Source of the DNA: Pseudomonas sp. NCCP-436
GTDB lineage: Bacteria > Pseudomonadota > Gammaproteobacteria > Pseudomonadales > Pseudomonadaceae
Direction: 5' to 3'
Length of the DNA: 64,000 nucleotides
Assembly (NCBI RefSeq): GCF_019656335.1
Contig: NZ_BPLZ01000001.1
Location: forward strand, 248,001 to 312,000
Both the position numbers and the translations under genes were made by a program. This document shows, piece by piece, positions 1 through 9,049 of the stretch (position 1 is the first letter of the stretch; the number at the start of each line of letters is the position of its first letter). Under the pieces are notes generated by a model. The model had not been told where the DNA came from, ran no database searches, and saw only the letters and a program-made list of their open reading frames with translations.

Positions 1-1490
1 TGGTAGGCGAGCAGACCGCTCTTTTCGATGACCACCTGGGTCATCTGGTGCAGGGGCATGGCCAGCACCTGTTTGGCAAGGTTGTCGATCAGCTCGGTGA
101 AGCCGACCAGCGCGGCGGATGCCCGGCCCGGCAGGGCCTTGTTGGCGAGCATCAGGCGGATCGCCTCCCACATGTGTACACCGTGGCTGCGTGCATATTC
201 GCGGAGGGCCTCGATGGTCTTCTCGCCGATGCCGCGCGGTGGCACGTTGATGATGCGCTCCAGTGCCGCATCGTTGCCGCGGCCGTCGAGCAGACGCAGA
301 TAGGCCATGGCGTTCTTGATCTCTGCGCGTTCGAAGAAGCGCTGGCCGCCGTAGATGCGGTAGGGGATCTTTTCGCGCAGCAGCGCCTCCTCCAGCACCC
401 GCGACTGGGCGTTGGAGCGATACAGGATGGCAATCTCGCTGCGCTTGAGACCGTCCTTGCGCAGGGCGTCCTCGATGCTCTCGACCACGTAGCGTGCTTC
501 GTCGTGCTCGTTGAAGGCGGCATACAGGGAAAGCGGCTCGCCGTCACCTCCGTCGGTGCGCAATTCCTTGCCGAGGCGCCCCTGGTTGTTGGCGATCAAT
601 GCGTTGGCGGCATTGAGGATGTTGCCGGTGGAGCGGTAGTTCTGCTCCAGGCGAATGATCTCCGCGTCCGGGAAGTCCTGATCGAACTGCTGGATGTTCT
701 CGATCCGCGCGCCGCGCCAGCCGTAGATCGACTGGTCGTCGTCGCCAACTACCATCAGGCTCTCGCCGCCCTTGGCGAGAAGGCGCAGCCAGGCGTATTG
801 CACAGCGTTGGTGTCCTGGAACTCGTCCACCAGAATATGGCGGAAGCGCCGCTGGTAGTGTTCCAGCAGCCCCGGGTTGTCACGCCACAGATCGAGGGCG
901 CGCAGCAGCAGCTCGGCGAAGTCGATTACGCCGGTGCGCGCGCAGGCTGCCTCATAGGCCTCGTAAATGCCGCGCATGGTGGCCAGGAAAAGGTCGCCGC
1001 TGGCCTGGATGCCGGTCGGGCGGATGCCTTCGTCCTTTTGCCCGTTGATAAACCACTGTGCCTGCTTGGCCGGCCAGCGCTGCTCGTCCAGACCCAGTTC
1101 GCGGATCACTCGCTTGATCAGTCGCTGCTGGTCGTCAGAGTCGAGGATTTGAAAGTTCTCCGCCAGCCCCGCTTCGCGCCAGTGAGCACGCAGCAGTCGA
1201 TGGGCCAGGCCATGGAAAGTGCCGACCCACATACCGGTTGGGCTGATGCCTAGCATCTGTTCGATACGCGCACGCATCTCGGCGGCGGCCTTGTTGGTGA
1301 AGGTCACCGAGAGGATCGAGTGCGGCGAAGCATTCATCCGCTGGATCAGGAAGGCGATACGGTGTACCAGCACCCGAGTCTTGCCGGAGCCGGCACCTGC
1401 CAGCACCAGTTGGCGGCCGGGTGGCGTAGTAACCGCATGGAACTGGGCGGGGTTGAGGTTGTTTAGCTGCTGTTCGAGGTCGTTTTGCAT
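1..1490 (-). CDS. uvrD: DNA helicase II UvrD, 3' end cut off by the window edge
   Basis: This is a superfamily 1A 3'-5' DNA helicase of nucleotide excision repair and mismatch repair. About 496 codons are present, against roughly 720-730 for a full UvrD, so the C-terminal third lies outside the window. Reading the minus strand from ATG at 1488-1490 gives MQNDLEQQLNNLNP, then the Walker A motif GAGSGKT at residues 32-38. Further on come LVDEFQDTN (Walker B, motif II), GDDDQSIYGWRGA (motif III) and LEQNYRST (motif IV). All ATPase motifs visible are intact. The gene diverges from the GGDEF/EAL gene across about 230 bases. The family call is secure; Rep and PcrA are the only close alternatives, and the N-terminus favours UvrD. 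Confidence 0.95.
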   Translation of the reverse strand, partial: MQNDLEQQLNNLNPAQFHAVTTPPGRQLVLAGAGSGKTRVLVHRIAFLIQRMNASPHSILSVTFTNKAAAEMRARIEQMLGISPTGMWVGTFHGLAHRLLRAHWREAGLAENFQILDSDDQQRLIKRVIRELGLDEQRWPAKQAQWFINGQKDEGIRPTGIQASGDLFLATMRGIYEAYEAACARTGVIDFAELLLRALDLWRDNPGLLEHYQRRFRHILVDEFQDTNAVQYAWLRLLAKGGESLMVVGDDDQSIYGWRGARIENIQQFDQDFPDAEIIRLEQNYRSTGNILNAANALIANNQGRLGKELRTDGGDGEPLSLYAAFNEHDEARYVVESIEDALRKDGLKRSEIAILYRSNAQSRVLEEALLREKIPYRIYGGQRFFERAEIKNAMAYLRLLDGRGNDAALERIINVPPRGIGEKTIEALREYARSHGVHMWEAIRLMLANKALPGRASAALVGFTELIDNLAKQVLAMPLHQMTQVVIEKSGLLAY

Positions 1491-1724
1491 CGCGGCATTC
1501 TAGGGGGCGTGGCGGGGCAGGGCAAACCGCGTCGACGAGGCGAAACAGGTCGAGTAGCCAAGGCATGCAAGGGGTGACTGGCAGCGGCTACAGCATTTTG
1601 CCGGTTATCCCTGTCTGGCTGGTTGGGCAGCTCGCCGCTCTCGGGTATTCTGCCGGGACAACAAGGCTGTACGCGTTGGATAAACGCGACACAGAGCCCC
1701 GCACAGCCATCGAAGAAACCGTCT

Positions 1725-4601
1725 ATGACCGCCACACCTAGCGCCGTAGTACATGAGGTGACGCTGGACCCGCAGCAGGTGGAGCGCCAGTTTTCCAGGG
1801 ATATCGCCGCTGAGCGAACGCGTTTGCTGTATCAGGGCTCGCGGTTGCCGACCCTGCTGATGTTGCTGGTCGGTATCGTTGGCGGGGTGTTGCTGTGGAG
1901 CCAGCAGGATCTGGTGCTGCTGACTGGCTGGAGCGCCTGGGTCGGGTTGCTGGTGTTGCTGCGCCTGACACAGGTGAAAGCCTTTGCCGAGGCTTCGCCG
2001 GCCGGCCAGGCCCGTCCATATTGGCGCCGCATGTTCCTGGTGGGGGCCGGCGTTTCCGGACTCACTCTGGCTTTTGCCGTGATCGCACTGCTGCCGGCTG
2101 ACGTGTTTTATCAGCAGGCGCTGATTTACGGTCTGATTGCTGCGGCGATCCTTTCGGCCAGCGTTGCCTACGCCGTCAGTCTGCCCGCCTTTCTTGCCTT
2201 TGCCCTGCCCTGTCTGCTGCCGTCGACCGCCGTCCTGCTGTTTAGCGAGAGTGGCCTGCTGCGCGGTTGGGGGTTGCTCGGACTGATTATCTTTGTCGCG
2301 TTGTTGCTGGTGGCCTGGCAGGTCAATCATCTGGTGCAGCGCAGCCTTATCCGGCGCTTCCAGAACCAGGCTCTGATTGCACATCTGCAGCTGGCCACGG
2401 AGCAGGCCGAAAGCCTCAATACCGAACTGGCTCATGAGGTGGAGCAGCGGCGTCTAGCCGAGCGCGAGTTGCGCAGTGCCCATGACCAGTTGGAGATGCG
2501 CGTTGCCGAGCGTACCCGGGAACTGGACGAGGCCACCTGTGCGCTGAGCAAGAGCCAGGCCCGCCTGAGTCTGGCCCTGGAGGCCAGTGAGCTGGGGCTG
2601 TGGGACTGGGACCTGCAGAGCGATCAGGTCTATCACTCACACCTGCATGAACTGTTCGGTCTGTCGTCCGAGCAGGTGCAGGTAATGCTGCGCGACCTCA
2701 CTCCGCGGTTGCACCCGGATGACCTGCCGACGCTGCGCCGTGCTCTGGTGGCGCACATGAAGGGACGCAGCGAGGACTACCAGGTCGAGTACCGCGTGCG
2801 GCATGCCAATGGTCATTGGGTGTGGGTCGAGGATCGCGGCCGGGCGGTGGAGCGTAACGCTGATGGCCGGGTACTGCGCATGCTCGGTACTCGCCGCGAC
2901 GTTAGCGCCCGGCGCCAGCAGCAGGAGCAGCAGCGGCTGGCGGCGACGGTGTTCGAGGCGGCCAGCGAAGGCATTTGCATCCTTGACCCGGACTACCGCC
3001 TGCTGGATGTCAACCGCGCCTTCAGCGCGGTCACCGGCTACAGTCGCGAGGAGGTATTGGGGCAGCCGGCCACCCGGATGATGGGCAGTCGGGAAATGCG
3101 CCAGCAGTACCAGATCATCCGCCAGGAACTGGAGCGCAGCGGCAGCTGGCAGGGCGAACTGATCGAGACGCGCAAGAACGGTGAGCTCTACCCGCAGTGG
3201 CTGCAGCTGAATCTGGTGCGTGACGAGGCCGGGAGGCCCAGCCATATCGTCGGCTTCTTCGCCGACCTGAGTGCGCGGCGCGAGGCCGAGGAACGGTTGC
3301 GTTACCTGTCGCATTACGACGAGCTGACGGGGCTGGCCAACCGCACCCTGTTCCGTGAGCGGTTGCACGACGCCAGCCTGCGCGCCCGCCACAGTGGCCG
3401 CAGTATTGCCCTGGTGCAGGTGGATCTGGATCGATTCAAGCTGCTCAATGACAGTCTTGGTCACGAAGTAGCGGATCAACTGCTGCGGCAGGTGAGCCGC
3501 AGGCTGACTCAGACCGTGCCGGAGGCCGACTGCATTGCTCGGCTGTCGGGTGACGAGTTCGCCATCATCTTCGATGCCTATGGCAGCGTCTCCAGTCTGG
3601 CGCGGGTAGCCAGCCGGCTGCTGGCCAAGCTGCGGGTGCCGATGACCGTGGCGGGTCACGAATTGGTGATCAGTGCCTCGCTGGGTATCAGCTTGCTGCC
3701 CGACTATGCACGCGAGACCGGTGCACTGATCAGTCAGGCCAACATGGCGGTGCAGCACGCCAAGCATCTGGGTGGCAATACTTTCCAGTTCTTCACCGAG
3801 AACCTGCAGGCCTGCACTCTGGAGCGTCTGCAGCTGGAAAACCGCCTGCGCAAGGCGATCAGTGAGGGACAACTGGAAGTGTTCTATCAGCCCAAACTGG
3901 ATTTGCGCGACGACACTATCAGCGCCGCCGAGGCGCTGGTGCGCTGGCGCCATCCGGAGCAGGGGCTGGTGGCCCCGGGCGAGTTCATCGGTTTGGCCGA
4001 GGAAACCGGATTGATTGTACCAATCGGCGAGTTCGTCCTGCGCCAGGCCTGTCGCCAGGCCTGCGAGTGGCAACGCCAGGGGCTGGCCGGTATCCGCGTA
4101 TCGGTCAACCTGTCGGTGCAGCAGCTCCGCCAGGGTAACCTTGCCAGTCTGGTGCGTCAGGTGCTGGAGGAAACCGGCCTGGAACCGCAGCGGCTGGAGC
4201 TGGAACTGACCGAGAGCCAACTGCTGGATAACGTCGAAAGTGTCACCACGACTTTCCGCCAGCTGCGCAACCTGGGCGTCAAGCTGGCCATCGATGACTT
4301 CGGTACCGGTTATTCTTCGCTCGGCTACCTCAAGCTCTTGCCGGTGGACTTCGTAAAGATCGACAAGACCTTTATCCGTGATCTGTCGGCAGGCGGCGAG
4401 GATGCAGCCATCACCCGCGCGATTATCGCCATGGCGCGCAGCCTGGATCTGAAAGTGGTCGCCGAGGGTGTCGAGACCTTGGTACAGATGGATTTCCTCA
4501 GAGACCAGGACTGCGACGAGGTTCAGGGCTATCTGATCAGCCGGCCGGTCGAGTCCGAGGTCTTTGCCGAGCTGCTGCGCCGACGCATCAGCCTGGCATA
4601 G
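1725..4601 (+). CDS. Membrane-bound PAS-GGDEF-EAL protein, probable c-di-GMP phosphodiesterase
   Basis: This 958-residue inner-membrane protein probably adjusts cyclic-di-GMP. About five or six hydrophobic helices lie at residues 41-200, then a coiled coil at about 210-280, two PAS-type sensor segments at about 281-395 and 403-520, a GGDEF domain at about 526-690 and an EAL domain at about 705-950. The EAL domain keeps EALVRW (EAL at 736-738), [13 protein letters not shown] and the VKIDKTF segment, so hydrolysis looks possible. The GGDEF domain is degenerate: the signature reads SGDEF at 608-612, the usual GHxxGD reads GHEVAD, and the late DxAMY-type motif reads QANMAVQ. No RxxD inhibitory site precedes it. 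ATG 1725 is chosen because upstream in-frame codons add no domain. It resembles the gene next to uvrD in P. aeruginosa (PA5442, from memory). Confidence 0.88.
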   Translation: MTATPSAVVHEVTLDPQQVERQFSRDIAAERTRLLYQGSRLPTLLMLLVGIVGGVLLWSQQDLVLLTGWSAWVGLLVLLRLTQVKAFAEASPAGQARPYWRRMFLVGAGVSGLTLAFAVIALLPADVFYQQALIYGLIAAAILSASVAYAVSLPAFLAFALPCLLPSTAVLLFSESGLLRGWGLLGLIIFVALLLVAWQVNHLVQRSLIRRFQNQALIAHLQLATEQAESLNTELAHEVEQRRLAERELRSAHDQLEMRVAERTRELDEATCALSKSQARLSLALEASELGLWDWDLQSDQVYHSHLHELFGLSSEQVQVMLRDLTPRLHPDDLPTLRRALVAHMKGRSEDYQVEYRVRHANGHWVWVEDRGRAVERNADGRVLRMLGTRRDVSARRQQQEQQRLAATVFEAASEGICILDPDYRLLDVNRAFSAVTGYSREEVLGQPATRMMGSREMRQQYQIIRQELERSGSWQGELIETRKNGELYPQWLQLNLVRDEAGRPSHIVGFFADLSARREAEERLRYLSHYDELTGLANRTLFRERLHDASLRARHSGRSIALVQVDLDRFKLLNDSLGHEVADQLLRQVSRRLTQTVPEADCIARLSGDEFAIIFDAYGSVSSLARVASRLLAKLRVPMTVAGHELVISASLGISLLPDYARETGALISQANMAVQHAKHLGGNTFQFFTENLQACTLERLQLENRLRKAISEGQLEVFYQPKLDLRDDTISAAEALVRWRHPEQGLVAPGEFIGLAEETGLIVPIGEFVLRQACRQACEWQRQGLAGIRVSVNLSVQQLRQGNLASLVRQVLEETGLEPQRLELELTESQLLDNVESVTTTFRQLRNLGVKLAIDDFGTGYSSLGYLKLLPVDFVKIDKTFIRDLSAGGEDAAITRAIIAMARSLDLKVVAEGVETLVQMDFLRDQDCDEVQGYLISRPVESEVFAELLRRRISLA

Positions 4602-4615
4602 GCCGCGCGATCCGG

Positions 4616-5041
4616 TTACTTTGCAAATAGCTGGCCGATGTCACGAAAGGCCTTGAACTCCAGGGCATTGCCACAGGGGTCGAGAAGAAACAGGGTGGCC
4701 TGCTCACCGACCTGACCCTTGAAGCGTACATAGGGCTCGATGACGAAACGGGTGCCGTAACGACGCAGGCGTTCGGCCAGCGCCTCCCAGTCTTGCCAGC
4801 TCAGCACCACACCAAAATGCGGCACCGGTACATCGTGACCATCGACCGGATTGCTGTGCGCGGCCTCCTGGTGGGGCATCTTTGGCGCCTGGTGGATAAC
4901 CAGCTGATGGCCGAAAAACTCGAAGTCCACCCAGTGATCGCTGCTGCGGCCTTCGGCGCAGCCAAATACTTCACCGTAGAAATGGCGCGCGGCGGCCAGA
5001 TCGTGGACGGGAATCGCCAGGTGAAAGGGGGCAAGGGACAT
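4616..5041 (-). CDS. VOC (glyoxalase/bleomycin-resistance fold) family protein
   Basis: This is a 141-residue single-domain protein of the vicinal oxygen chelate superfamily. The start [22 protein letters not shown] is the classic first beta-alpha-beta unit. The second half holds [14 protein letters not shown] and ends with [15 protein letters not shown], which carries the typical metal-ligand Glu near the C-terminus. Its substrate cannot be read from sequence; it could be a metal-dependent isomerase, a dioxygenase-like enzyme or a resistance protein. It lies convergent with the GGDEF/EAL gene, 14 bases apart, and divergent from a LysR gene 106 bases away. LysR regulators often control the divergent neighbour, so this gene is the likely target. 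Confidence 0.82.
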   Translation of the reverse strand: MSLAPFHLAIPVHDLAAARHFYGEVFGCAEGRSSDHWVDFEFFGHQLVIHQAPKMPHQEAAHSNPVDGHDVPVPHFGVVLSWQDWEALAERLRRYGTRFVIEPYVRFKGQVGEQATLFLLDPCGNALEFKAFRDIGQLFAK

Positions 5042-5128
5042 TGCATTATTCCTCTGTGGTTTTGCACCAGCCTATCAACGAAAGTTTTGCTGAAAAGCGA
5101 ATATCCTTGCTGGCAAGCTCAAAAATAT

Positions 5129-5136
5129 TTGATCAA
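5129..5136. promoter_or_regulatory. Palindrome TTGATCAA in the VOC-LysR intergenic region
   Basis: A perfect 8-base palindrome sits just before the LysR ribosome binding site, in an AT-rich patch. It could be part of an operator for autoregulation of the LysR gene. This is inference from position only, and an 8-base palindrome can occur by chance. Confidence 0.25.
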
Positions 5137-5147
5137 TAGAGGTGGCA

Positions 5148-6008
5148 GTGCTGCGCGAGCTGAAAACCTTCGTGACCGTCGCCCGGCTTGGCACTTTCGC
5201 GGCAGCCGGGCAGCAGATTGGGCTGACCCAGTCCGCGGTCAGTGCGCAGATACGCGTGCTAGAGCAGCACCTTGGTGTGCGCCTGTTCGATCGTAGCGGA
5301 CGTGCTGCGGTGCTCAATGCGGCCGGTCGGCACGCCTTGCCGCTGGCTGAGCAGATGCTTGCTCTGTATGCACAAATGGCTCTGCCGCAGAGTGCCGGAC
5401 AGTTTTGCGGCGAGTTGCGGGTCGGCGCCATTGCCACCTTGCAGACTGGCCGGTTGGCCGAGGCGCTACCACGCTTCCGGCAATTGGCACCACAGGTGGA
5501 CTTGAAGCTGGTACCTGGTGTGTCGTTGCAGTTGTTCAGCCAGCTGGATGCCGGCGAGCTTGATCTTGCCCTGCTGATTCGGCCGCCCTTCCCGCTGCCC
5601 AAGGAGTTGCTGGAGGTAGAGCTGGCGTGCGAACCCTTTGTGCTTATTGCGCCGCTGGATGTGGTTGGCGACGATCCGTTGCAATTGCTCTCTGAGCAAC
5701 CCTTCGTCCGCTACGACCGCACCTCGTTCGGCGGTCGCCAGGTCAGTCGTTTCTTGCGTGAGCAGCGCCTGAACGTTCGTGAGGCTCTGGAGCTGGACGA
5801 ACTGGAGGCCATCGTGCGGCTGGTGGAAAACGGCATGGGCGTGTCCCTGGTACCGCGCGCCGGGCTGTGGCTGCAGCGGCCGGCGCAGTTGCGGGTGATC
5901 GAACTGGGCGAGCTGACTTTCCATCGCGAGCTGGTAGCGCTGTTGCGCCGGGCGCAGCGCCAGCCAGCCCTGGACTGCCTGCTGGAGTGTCTGGATGCAG
6001 CGAATTAA
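5148..6008 (+). CDS. LysR-family transcriptional regulator
   Basis: This 286-residue LysR-type regulator has a winged helix-turn-helix at residues 1-60 (LRELKTFVTVARLGTFAAAG, then LTQSAVSAQIRVLEQHLG) and a periplasmic-binding-protein-like effector domain from about residue 90. I chose GTG at 5148 because the ribosome binding site AGAGG (5138-5142) is 5 bases upstream. The alternative GTG at 5142 overlaps that site. The gene diverges from the VOC gene and probably regulates it and itself. The inducer is not apparent. Confidence 0.9.
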   Translation: MLRELKTFVTVARLGTFAAAGQQIGLTQSAVSAQIRVLEQHLGVRLFDRSGRAAVLNAAGRHALPLAEQMLALYAQMALPQSAGQFCGELRVGAIATLQTGRLAEALPRFRQLAPQVDLKLVPGVSLQLFSQLDAGELDLALLIRPPFPLPKELLEVELACEPFVLIAPLDVVGDDPLQLLSEQPFVRYDRTSFGGRQVSRFLREQRLNVREALELDELEAIVRLVENGMGVSLVPRAGLWLQRPAQLRVIELGELTFHRELVALLRRAQRQPALDCLLECLDAAN

Positions 6009-6127
6009 GCCCGCGCAAGGCGGCGAGTGCATCGTCAGCGCTGCCATCCTTTACACTGTTGCGCCTATTTCATGATCCGGCCCGACCGGATTTTCATCAC
6101 TGGCGTCATGCTGAAACGGGAGAGAGG

Positions 6128-6358
6128 ATGAAGCGTGCGGACGTGAAACGCAGACTCGCCGAGGGTGTGTTATTCGACACCCAGATACTGGTCAATCCAG
6201 CCAATACCTGCGAGTGGATCGTGTTCTTTAAAAAGAACGCCGGCCGCAGTTTCCTGCTGGTAGACGAGAACGACCAGGTGGAGACATTCGCCAGTCTGGA
6301 CAGGCTGATCAGCGAGCTGCGCAGTCTCGGCATCAAGCGTACGGAAGTCCGGCTCTAG
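6128..6358 (+). CDS. Small conserved-looking protein of unknown function (76 aa)
   Basis: This is a 76-residue soluble protein starting MKRADVKRRLAEG after a good ribosome binding site (GAGAGG, 5 bases before ATG). It is predicted alpha plus beta: a basic N-terminal helix, two strands around CEWIVFFKKNAGRSFLLVDE, then a C-terminal helix (FASLDRLISELRSLG) and strand. No signal peptide or membrane segment is visible. It stands alone between the LysR gene and a terminator-free intergenic stretch. I do not recognise a named family and give no function. Confidence 0.6.
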   Translation: MKRADVKRRLAEGVLFDTQILVNPANTCEWIVFFKKNAGRSFLLVDENDQVETFASLDRLISELRSLGIKRTEVRL

Positions 6359-6685
6359 GTTCTGCACGCCGCATTACCGGGAGCAGGTACTTTTCGTTCC
6401 GCACCCAACCTGCGGCCTTGCCCACAGTCGCCGTGGATCAGCCTGTGGATATCCTGTCCAATGTTGTCTGTGTCCTTCTGCTCACGGGCGCTCCGGCGAT
6501 TCGTGCAGAATTTGAGCAGACATGCGGGCCTTTTCCACAGAAAGATGGGATAACTTCCGGGCAAAGCTGTGAATAGATTGCTGGGGAGACCGCTTGGCGG
6601 GATTTTCAGCCTTATGGACGGTTTTTTCTCAGTGGTTGCAGCATTGCCTGTGGGTAACTGCCCCGTTCCACGTGGAGCTGATTGT
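6359..6685. other. 327-base intergenic region with near-DnaA-box and parS-like sequences
   Basis: No gene was found here between the 76-residue protein and the LysE gene, which converge on it. The stretch holds four sequences one base away from the DnaA box TTATCCACA: reverse strand at 6444-6452, forward TTTTCCACA at 6531-6539, and reverse at 6568-6576 and 6649-6657. It also holds the near-palindrome GTTCCACGTGGAGC at 6665-6678. No perfect DnaA box and no clear AT-rich unwinding element was seen. I do not call it an origin. Confidence 0.4.
6665..6678. promoter_or_regulatory. Degenerate parS-like palindrome
   Basis: GTTCCACGTGGAGC differs by one base from the core of the Pseudomonas ParB site GTTCCACGTGGAAC. 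Over the 16-base consensus with flanks it matches at 13 positions. It lies 7 bases past the end of the LysE gene. Degenerate parS copies are known in P. aeruginosa, but chance is possible. Confidence 0.35.
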
Positions 6686-7297
6686 TCAGCGAGCCAGCGG
6701 CAGAGCGACGCCAATAAGCATGAACAGTATGCCGCAGCAGCGGTTGAAGGCGCGTCCGCCACGCTCCAGCCAGGGCCGCACACGGAACGCCAGTAGTGCC
6801 AGCAGCAGCTCGACAAGGAACTCCACTGCCGCAAAGGTGGCGGCCATTACCACAAACTGCACGGCCAGGCCGCGCTGCGCATCGACGAACTGCGGCAGGA
6901 AGGCGCCGTAGAAGAGTATTACTTTGGGGTTCGCCAGAGCTGACAGCAGTCCCTGGCGAAACAGGCCTGTCGCGCGTGGGCGCACGCCGCTGTCGACCAG
7001 CATCAGGCTCATCGGCGGCGAGCGCCAGAGCTGAACTCCCAGCCATATCAGGTACGCGCCTCCCAGCCATTTCAGTGCCAGCAGTGCGGCGGGAGCGGTT
7101 TTCAGTAACGCACTGAGGCCGAACATGGCCAGGGCGATCAACAGGCTGAAGCCCAGCACGCCGCCGAGGATGGTAGCCAGCGCCAGGCGGGCGCCGTAAA
7201 GGCCGCCATGGGTCAGGGCCAGCAGGCTGTTGGGGCCGGGCGTCAGGGCCAGGCCGAGGGTGGCAAGGAAGTAGACAAACCAGAGATCTAAGGCCAT
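6686..7297 (-). CDS. LysE/RhtB-family amino acid exporter
   Basis: This 203-residue inner-membrane protein has about six hydrophobic segments. The N-terminal signature TPGPNSLLALTHG is diagnostic for the LysE/RhtB family, and the mid-protein LSALANPKVILFYGAFLPQF is the second conserved element. It likely exports an amino acid or related metabolite; the substrate is unknown. ATG at 7295-7297 has AGGAG 5 bases upstream. It diverges across 98 bases from a GlxA-type AraC regulator, a common arrangement for a regulator and its exporter. Confidence 0.92.
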   Translation of the reverse strand: MALDLWFVYFLATLGLALTPGPNSLLALTHGGLYGARLALATILGGVLGFSLLIALAMFGLSALLKTAPAALLALKWLGGAYLIWLGVQLWRSPPMSLMLVDSGVRPRATGLFRQGLLSALANPKVILFYGAFLPQFVDAQRGLAVQFVVMAATFAAVEFLVELLLALLAFRVRPWLERGGRAFNRCCGILFMLIGVALPLAR

Positions 7298-7395
7298 GCG
7301 GCTCTCCTGTGCGGGGTGGCGGCCAGTCTAGTCAGCGCTGTGATACCAATTGAGGTAGATTCTGGTCATCCAGTGGTAGATTTCGGACGTCATCA

Positions 7396-8361
7396 ATGTA
7401 CCAGACCCCGATCCTGCGATTTCTCCTGCTGCCTTTGCCGGAGTTCGCCCTGCTGCCGTTTGGTGGCTTCCTCGACACTCTGCGTTTCAGTGCCGACGAC
7501 GAGGATTACAGTCGCCAGCGTTACTGCACCTGGTGCATCTCCGGGTTGCAGGCGGGGCAGGTGCAGGCCAGCAGTGGCGCTGCGCTACAGGTCGAAGCGG
7601 TGCCCGAGGCGCTGGAGATCTTCGACTATCTGGTGCTGTTCGGTGGACGCAATGCTCAGGCCACAGCGGCGCTGGCGCCGGCATACCGGCCGCTGCTGCG
7701 TCGCGCCGTACGTGCCGGACTGAAGCTGGTGGCGATCGATAACGCCAGCTTTCTGCTGGCCGCGTGCGGTCTGCTTGAAGGCCACCAGGTGGCGGTGCAC
7801 TGGCGTCATGAGGCGGAATTTCGCTCCAGCTTCCCGCAGCTGCGACTGGCGCGCGGTCGACTGTACTGTCTCGATGGCGCGCGAATTTCCTGTGCTGGCG
7901 GCGCTGCGGCAATTGACCTGGCGGTAGAACTGCTGGCCCGCGACAGCGGCCGGTCGCGAGCGCTAAAGGGCCTGGCCGACATGCTGGTGGACGAAACGCG
8001 CAGCAGCCAGCATGCGTTGCGCTCGCTGCAGGTGGCGTCGAGTGGCGAGCGTCATGTGGATCGCGCTGTCGCACTGATGCGTCGTGGTCTGGCCAGTACC
8101 GACGGTATCGAGCAACTGGCCGGCCGTGTCGGCCTCAGTCGTCGTCAGCTCGACCGTCTGTTCCGGGCGCGGCTGGGCATGAGTGCCCGTGCCTACTGGA
8201 ACGAGCTGCGCCTGCAGCATGTCTGCTGGCGACTGCGCAATTCCAGCCACAGCCTGGCGCAGATTGCCGACGAGATCGGCGTTGCCGATGCCAGTCACCT
8301 GGGCAAGCTGTTTCGCCAGCGTTTCGGCCTCAGCCCCGGGGCGTATCGCCGCCAGAACTAG
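7396..8361 (+). CDS. GlxA-type AraC-family regulator with DJ-1/PfpI-like sensor domain
   Basis: This is a 321-residue regulator. Residues 8-175 form a class I glutamine amidotransferase-like (DJ-1/PfpI) domain, with YLVLFGGRNAQ and the elbow region AIDNASFLLAACGLL. The nucleophile position appears not to be Cys, as expected for a ligand sensor rather than an enzyme. Residues about 220-321 hold the AraC double helix-turn-helix, with GLSRRQLDRLFRARLGMSA and the second signature IADEIGVADASHLGKLFRQR. Relatives such as ArgR, CdhR and GbdR sense amino acids or quaternary amines. It diverges from one LysE exporter and converges on another, its stop overlapping that gene by 4 bases. Confidence 0.88.
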   Translation: MYQTPILRFLLLPLPEFALLPFGGFLDTLRFSADDEDYSRQRYCTWCISGLQAGQVQASSGAALQVEAVPEALEIFDYLVLFGGRNAQATAALAPAYRPLLRRAVRAGLKLVAIDNASFLLAACGLLEGHQVAVHWRHEAEFRSSFPQLRLARGRLYCLDGARISCAGGAAAIDLAVELLARDSGRSRALKGLADMLVDETRSSQHALRSLQVASSGERHVDRAVALMRRGLASTDGIEQLAGRVGLSRRQLDRLFRARLGMSARAYWNELRLQHVCWRLRNSSHSLAQIADEIGVADASHLGKLFRQRFGLSPGAYRRQN

Positions 8362-8969
8362 TTGCTGAACTTGCCTGCCAGCAGCGCCGGCAGCCATGCC
8401 GAGGCCAGCAGCAATAGCGCCATCAGACGATTGAACAGCAGCGCTCTCGATGGCTTGCCCAGCAGGTGCGCACTGCCGGCGCCGAGCAGCCCCCAGAGCA
8501 TCAGACAGGGCGTCGATAGCAGCAGAAACAGCAGCGCGTACTGGCCGACGCTGGCCAGCGTGTTGGCGCCGTCGAGGAAAATGGCGCTTACCGACAGGCT
8601 CATCAGCCAGGTCTTGGGATTGACCAGTTGCAGTCCGGCGCCCTGCAGCAGGCCCTGACGTCTGTCCACGGAGGCGGTCTGCAGGGTGGCAGGATGGTGC
8701 TGCATCAGACGCCAGGCCATAAAGCTGATCCAGGCCACTCCGACCCAGGTCATGGCCAGTTGCAGCAGAGGGCTGCGCAGCAGTAGTCCTCCCAGGCCGA
8801 GCCCTACGACCAGCAGCATGGTGCTGGCGGCGACGCTGGCGCCCAGGGCAATGGCCAGGGCCAGGGGCAGGCCGAAGCGGGCAGCGCTGCCGAGGATCAG
8901 CAGGTTGGTCGGCCCAGGCGTGACCGAGGCGGCCAGGACGAACAGGATAAAGGGCAGCCACTGGCTCAT
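8358..8969 (-). CDS. LysE/RhtB-family exporter (second copy)
   Basis: This is a 203-residue protein with about six membrane helices. It opens MSQWLPFILFVLAASVTPGP, giving the family TPGP motif near residue 17, and carries LVNPKTWLMSLSVSA as the second motif. ATG 8967-8969 is chosen because the helix-1 signature follows directly; a longer form would add 21 hydrophilic residues. It is only distantly similar to the exporter at 6.7-7.3 kb, so this is not a recent tandem duplication. It lies 80 bases downstream of an AraC regulator in the same direction and may be controlled by it or cotranscribed with it. Confidence 0.9.
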   Translation of the reverse strand: MSQWLPFILFVLAASVTPGPTNLLILGSAARFGLPLALAIALGASVAASTMLLVVGLGLGGLLLRSPLLQLAMTWVGVAWISFMAWRLMQHHPATLQTASVDRRQGLLQGAGLQLVNPKTWLMSLSVSAIFLDGANTLASVGQYALLFLLLSTPCLMLWGLLGAGSAHLLGKPSRALLFNRLMALLLLASAWLPALLAGKFSN

Positions 8970-9049
8970 GACTCGCTCCGCAGGCGTTGGCAGAACATTG
9001 CTGCTGGCATCCGTGAAGATGCCGGGCAGCAATTGTCATGGGCAGGTTT

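Noticed and set aside
48..1253. 401-codon open frame on the plus strand
   Set aside because: It is antisense to uvrD, whose helicase motifs are plain on the other strand.
2637..4220. 527-codon open frame on the minus strand
   Set aside because: It is the shadow of the GGDEF/EAL gene; it is Gln/Leu-rich with no domain.
6359..6685. Replication origin
   Set aside because: All DnaA-like boxes have a mismatch, there is no AT-rich unwinding region, and dnaA, dnaN, gidA and parAB are not in the window.
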